From an uncultured Dysgonomonas sp. (GTDB lineage: Bacteria; Bacteroidota; Bacteroidia; Bacteroidales; Dysgonomonadaceae): 64,000 nt of DNA. This document shows positions 60,656 to 64,000 of this stretch, one piece after another (position 1 is the stretch's first letter; the number at the start of each line of letters is the position of its first letter). The DNA lies in contig NZ_CAKUOF010000018.1 in the NCBI RefSeq assembly GCF_934668725.1, positions 1 to 64,000 on the forward strand. The letters run 5' to 3'. Under the pieces are notes generated by a model. The model was not told the DNA's origin. It saw only the letters and a program-made list of their open reading frames with translations, and ran no database searches. A program made the translations under genes and the position numbers.

Positions 60656-61843
60656 TTATTTATATTTTACTATTCGCATATTGTCTATCCATAACTTTAC
60701 ATTGCTTGCTCCATCGGCAGCTCCGAAAAACATAGCATGTAAATCGACTAGTTCATTTAAGCTCGAAATGGCACGTTTGTCGTCCGATTCGTCTTTGTTA
60801 TACTTGAAATCGGTTAACGGAATAGTTACGGTTATCCAACCATCAGTTACAAAATTTGATTTTACGCCACTATTCAAATAAGGTTTCCAGTGAGCTTGCG
60901 GATCAGCTCCGTCAACATCGTGTGTGTCTTTATTCTTGGAGAACCACAATAGGAGAGGCGTATCATGCCATTCATGTACATTAGCTTCAAATCGAAGAGC
61001 TAGGTTCTCTATATCACCTTCCGAAACTATGGGTTTGCGAGTCGGGTTATTAAAATAAAATTGCAGAGGATTGGCAGGCCAAGCCCATGACCCTGTTGAT
61101 CCTTCCAGAGTCATATATTTTCCTGTGGGGCCACCTTCACTGGCAAAAGCACTTAATCCCCATGTGTTCCATGATGTCTCTTCAAAATCAACAAAGATTA
61201 CCGTTGTTGGCGTTTGAACATTATTATCGCGGAAACTGAATTTGGATCGTGTAGAGCCGTAGATGGATTCAACGGTTATGGGACCCGCTTTAGAGCCATT
61301 GGGAACTTTAACCTGAATTTGGGTTTTGGTAAAGTTAACTATTTCGGCAGCCATGTTTCCATTGAAAAAAACTTTGGGCTCTAAAAAGAAGTCTCCGTTT
61401 ATAACCGCAATATCGCCATCAGCCACATATTCGCACTTAAGAGAATTGAGTACAGGTGTGGGAACATCTACCGCAAAATCGAACAGCGATTCTATACCGG
61501 CTCTTGTAACGAGCCGTATCTTATTGGTAACTTCTGTCGGAATATCATTCGGAATAGTTACCAAAATAGCATTGTTCGTTACAAATACAGGGTTTACCCT
61601 TGCCTGCTGATCGTTAAACCAAACTTCTCTTACATTCGAAAAGTTGTCACCTATCAAGGCTATTGTATTGCCCAGATAAGCACTTGTGATAATCGAATCA
61701 GATTGAGCTGCACTTGTTGTGCGTACATATCTGATTATGGGTGTTGCGCCGTTATCGTCATCGTTGTCACAAGCTGTAAATATGCCTGCTATAAAAGTAA
61801 GCATCACAGCCAGTAATGATATATTTTTTATATATGTTTTCAT
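60656..61843 (-). CDS. Surface glycan-binding protein with IPT/TIG modules
   Basis: This 395-residue lipoprotein (C25 in IFTAC) has two TIG modules (IIRYVRTTSAAQSDSI, then ALIGDNFSNVREVWF and VFFNGNMAAEIV). A C-terminal domain (from about 220: FVDFEETSWNTWGLSAF, SWAWPANPLQFYF, IDNMRIVKYK) is related to that of the larger neighbour. Both likely bind the same glycan at different distances from the cell. The ATG at 61843 is used; the longer frame begins at a TTG. It is 8 bases from the SusD stop. Confidence 0.85.
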   Translation of the reverse strand: MKTYIKNISLLAVMLTFIAGIFTACDNDDDNGATPIIRYVRTTSAAQSDSIITSAYLGNTIALIGDNFSNVREVWFNDQQARVNPVFVTNNAILVTIPNDIPTEVTNKIRLVTRAGIESLFDFAVDVPTPVLNSLKCEYVADGDIAVINGDFFLEPKVFFNGNMAAEIVNFTKTQIQVKVPNGSKAGPITVESIYGSTRSKFSFRDNNVQTPTTVIFVDFEETSWNTWGLSAFASEGGPTGKYMTLEGSTGSWAWPANPLQFYFNNPTRKPIVSEGDIENLALRFEANVHEWHDTPLLLWFSKNKDTHDVDGADPQAHWKPYLNSGVKSNFVTDGWITVTIPLTDFKYNKDESDDKRAISSLNELVDLHAMFFGAADGASNVKLWIDNMRIVKYK

Positions 61844-61851
61844 GGTCTTAA

Positions 61852-63507
61852 TCAATCGTTAAAAGTGTAATCAACTGCATCTTCTTTAAAGCGAGGATTG
61901 CCTGTAAGTGCTTCTGCCGGAATTGGAAGAAACATTTGAGAATCGTATACTCTTACAAATCCTGCTGCGGGTTCAAACTCCTCGTAATTGTTGTTGTTAT
62001 TTTTATCTTCAGCCGAAGAGTAACCGTCTTTCAGAACATATATTAACTCGCGTTTCTGACTGTTCAACAGGGCAAGTGCTGCACTTGGATTACGGTAATA
62101 ATACCGTTTGATATCCAGCCAGCGAAGTGCTTCGAAAGCAAATTCTAAACGGCGTTCTTTAAGAATACTTTCAAATGTTAGCGATGTTGCTTCGGTAAGA
62201 CCTGCACGATCACTATGTACGGCATTGAAATACTCTAGAGCTTTAGCATCACTAGTGGATGCACTAGCACCCAGTACAGCCTCTCCATACATCAGGTAAA
62301 CGTCAGCTAAACGAATGATGTGAATATTATTTGCAGCATCCTGATTTAAGCCGACCTTATTATCTGTATCCGACGCTTTACCGATTACATATTTTTTGAT
62401 ATGTGCCAGTACTTCATTCGGGTTTTCGTTATCAGCTTCCACAAAATTGTTGTATGTATAACCTCCATTGACTTTGTTAAGCATCGGATATTTATCATTT
62501 TGTTTCATATATGTCCATCTGCGACGAACATCTTTTTGCTGATCGAAAGCTTTTTGAAGGTCAATAGTCGGCCCTTTTCCTGCTCCCCACGTTTGGTCGG
62601 CTATAACGGAACTTCTCGAAAAGTTGGTGTTACGCGAGTTACCGCCTCCGTATGTTCCGGTTTGGCATTGTATCGCAAATAAAGATTCGCTTACATTGTT
62701 ACCTTCTACTGTAAATAGGTTTTGGAAATCAGCATCAAGGGTTCGTCCACTCTTTTCGATAATCTCGGTACATAATTCTTTGGCTTTGGTGAAATGAGCA
62801 GTGGCATCACCGTATACAGCCGAATTGCCTACAGCCGAAGCTGCATAAGTCAGGTGTACTTTAGCCAGCATTGCTTTGGCTGCCCATTTAGTCGCACGAC
62901 CCAGTTGAGCATCTTTGTCGGGAAGGGTATTTGCTGCATATTCAAGATCACGAATCATAAATTCATAACAGCTTTTGCGTGTATTCTTGGGTACAAAAAG
63001 ATTACCCGATACTATTTTCTCTGTCGAATTCTCTATAATAGGCACTTCGCCCCAATATTCGGTGAGGTAATAATAAGCAACTGCACGTACGAAACGTCCT
63101 TCGGCTACAGCCCTGTCTATTACTTCCTGAGAAACATTCGTTGCTGCGGGAGGCATATCGTTAATAACCGAGTTGGCATACGATACTACACGGAATAATC
63201 CTTTCCACCCTCTGGTAATATATGCATTACCATTGTTATAACTGAAAAAGAAGAACTGACCTTCCTGATCATATGTATAATAAAGATCACCTGCCATTTG
63301 ATCTCCGGCAAGCCACATGAACTGACTGTGAAAATCCCACCATACACTACCGTATAAGGTGGCTGTATTGGCACGTATTTTCGATTCGCTATTGTAATAA
63401 TTGTCTGTAGTCAATGAATCTTGCGGAGTGACAGTTAAGAAGTCGTTGCAAGATGCTGTAGTCAATAGGATAACAGCCAGACTTATATATTTTATAATTT
63501 TTTTCAT
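61852..63507 (-). CDS. SusD-like outer-membrane glycan-binding lipoprotein
   Basis: This 551-residue lipoprotein (C20 in TTASC, then NDFLTVTPQDSLTTDNYY) has the SusD TPR-like helical fold, with WAAKAMLAKVHLTYAAS, the RLADVYLMYGEAVLGAS helix and ERRLEFAFEALRWLDIKRYY near the C terminus. SusD caps the SusC barrel and captures oligosaccharides. The end QMFLPIPAEALTGNP is typical. It follows SusC by 18 bases. The likely ligand is mannan oligosaccharides, by context only. Confidence 0.96.
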   Translation of the reverse strand: MKKIIKYISLAVILLTTASCNDFLTVTPQDSLTTDNYYNSESKIRANTATLYGSVWWDFHSQFMWLAGDQMAGDLYYTYDQEGQFFFFSYNNGNAYITRGWKGLFRVVSYANSVINDMPPAATNVSQEVIDRAVAEGRFVRAVAYYYLTEYWGEVPIIENSTEKIVSGNLFVPKNTRKSCYEFMIRDLEYAANTLPDKDAQLGRATKWAAKAMLAKVHLTYAASAVGNSAVYGDATAHFTKAKELCTEIIEKSGRTLDADFQNLFTVEGNNVSESLFAIQCQTGTYGGGNSRNTNFSRSSVIADQTWGAGKGPTIDLQKAFDQQKDVRRRWTYMKQNDKYPMLNKVNGGYTYNNFVEADNENPNEVLAHIKKYVIGKASDTDNKVGLNQDAANNIHIIRLADVYLMYGEAVLGASASTSDAKALEYFNAVHSDRAGLTEATSLTFESILKERRLEFAFEALRWLDIKRYYYRNPSAALALLNSQKRELIYVLKDGYSSAEDKNNNNNYEEFEPAAGFVRVYDSQMFLPIPAEALTGNPRFKEDAVDYTFND

Positions 63508-63525
63508 GATTGTAATTCCCTTAAA

Positions 63526-64000
63526 TTAAAAGCCTAGATTTAGTCCGAATGTGAACATACGAGGAAGAGGATAGTGTCCCATGTCGATGTTTTGCAACAA
63601 AGAGTTTTGATTGTATGCACCAATTTCAGGATCATAGCCCGAATAGCCTGTGATGGTGAAAAGATTTTGCCCACTTACATAAACTCTGAGTCTGTCGATA
63701 TTTAATTTGCTTACTATATTTTTAGGTAAAGTATATCCTAAAGAAATATTGGCAAGACGAAGGAATGAACCATCTTCGATAAAACGATCCGACATACGGT
63801 TGTTTCGGTTTACATCGTTAGTTGCAGCACGTGGAACGGTTGCCGATGGATTGATAAGATAAACATTGTTGGGGTCGGTAGCAGAACCAAGAGGATCACG
63901 CAAGCCGATCTGAGCACGACCAATTACGGCAGTCGATTGATTATTCCAGATACTTGTTTGTCCCTCGATAAGTACACGCGAGTAGTTGAGAATATCTCCG
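63526..64000 (-). CDS. SusC-like TonB-dependent outer-membrane transporter, C-terminal part (cut by window edge)
   Basis: Only the last 158 residues or so are in the window, in an open frame running to the edge. The sequence has barrel strands (VLIEGQTSIWNNQ, GSFLRLANISLGYTLPKNI, VYVSGQNLFTITGYSGYDPEI) and ends FTFGLNLGF with the aromatic last residue typical of outer-membrane barrels. SusC imports oligosaccharides using TonB energy. It is first in the sense of transcription among visible PUL genes, and the operon promoter lies outside the window. Confidence 0.96.
   Translation of the reverse strand, partial: GDILNYSRVLIEGQTSIWNNQSTAVIGRAQIGLRDPLGSATDPNNVYLINPSATVPRAATNDVNRNNRMSDRFIEDGSFLRLANISLGYTLPKNIVSKLNIDRLRVYVSGQNLFTITGYSGYDPEIGAYNQNSLLQNIDMGHYPLPRMFTFGLNLGF

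Noticed and set aside
1..64000. Prophage, integrated element or insertion sequence
   Set aside because: No transposase, integrase, phage structural gene or attachment-site duplication was recognised on either strand.

Overview
The window looks like a chromosome segment of a Bacteroidota bacterium, order Bacteroidales, most likely Dysgonomonas or a close relative. The evidence is low GC, promoters of the TAnnTTTG type, almost no Shine-Dalgarno sites, Bacteroidota-only families (DUF4286, DUF4295, GH97 with SusC/SusD) and a polysaccharide utilisation locus (PUL). The genus is inference. There are two tRNAs, no rRNA, no CRISPR array and no complete insertion sequence.

Left part (1-21.9 kb): tRNA-Ala(GGC), a small secreted or membrane peptide, DUF4286, ruvC, nadK, pdxJ, a TonB-like protein, a DJ-1/PfpI protein, a membrane acyltransferase, corA, a phosphoethanolamine-transferase-like enzyme, a MATE transporter, a TonB-receptor-like barrel, a giant AsmA-like protein, a TIGR01212 radical SAM protein and a large barrel protein with a kinase-like N-terminal part.

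Central part (22-34.4 kb): a housekeeping block with rpmB, rpmG and a 53-codon DUF4295 gene, then ftsY, rimO, an HU gene and a membrane-spanning HU-to-LysM fusion, then lysS, gpsA, pgi, rlmN and an unknown gene, then pdxA. A short palindrome close to AAGGTCnnnGACCTT sits in most gaps of this block and at other genes in the window. It is placed just before start codons or directly on stop codons.

Inositol-lipid cluster (35.6-40.5 kb): a sugar/inositol-type nucleotidyltransferase, an ATP-grasp enzyme, a CDP-alcohol phosphotransferase, a HAD hydrolase and myo-inositol-phosphate synthase lie on one strand, ended by a strong terminator. Together they can make inositol 1-phosphate, activate it and place it on lipids. 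The CDP-alcohol phosphotransferase lacks the last Asp of its signature, and the HAD enzyme lacks the usual second Asp. tRNA-Arg(ACG) follows.

Right part (41-64 kb): a beta-mannan (galacto/glucomannan) PUL. An AraC regulator (+) faces a GH97 enzyme (-). Then comes one long minus-strand operon whose transcription enters from beyond 64000: SusC (cut by the window edge), SusD, two surface glycan-binding proteins, GH26, GH5, acetyl esterase, GH5, GH130, an MFS/GPH symporter, an AGE-type epimerase, GH3, GH26 and GH26. The logic is cut and deacetylate mannan at the surface, import through SusCD, split to mannobiose, import with the symporter, epimerise to mannosylglucose and phosphorolyse with GH130.
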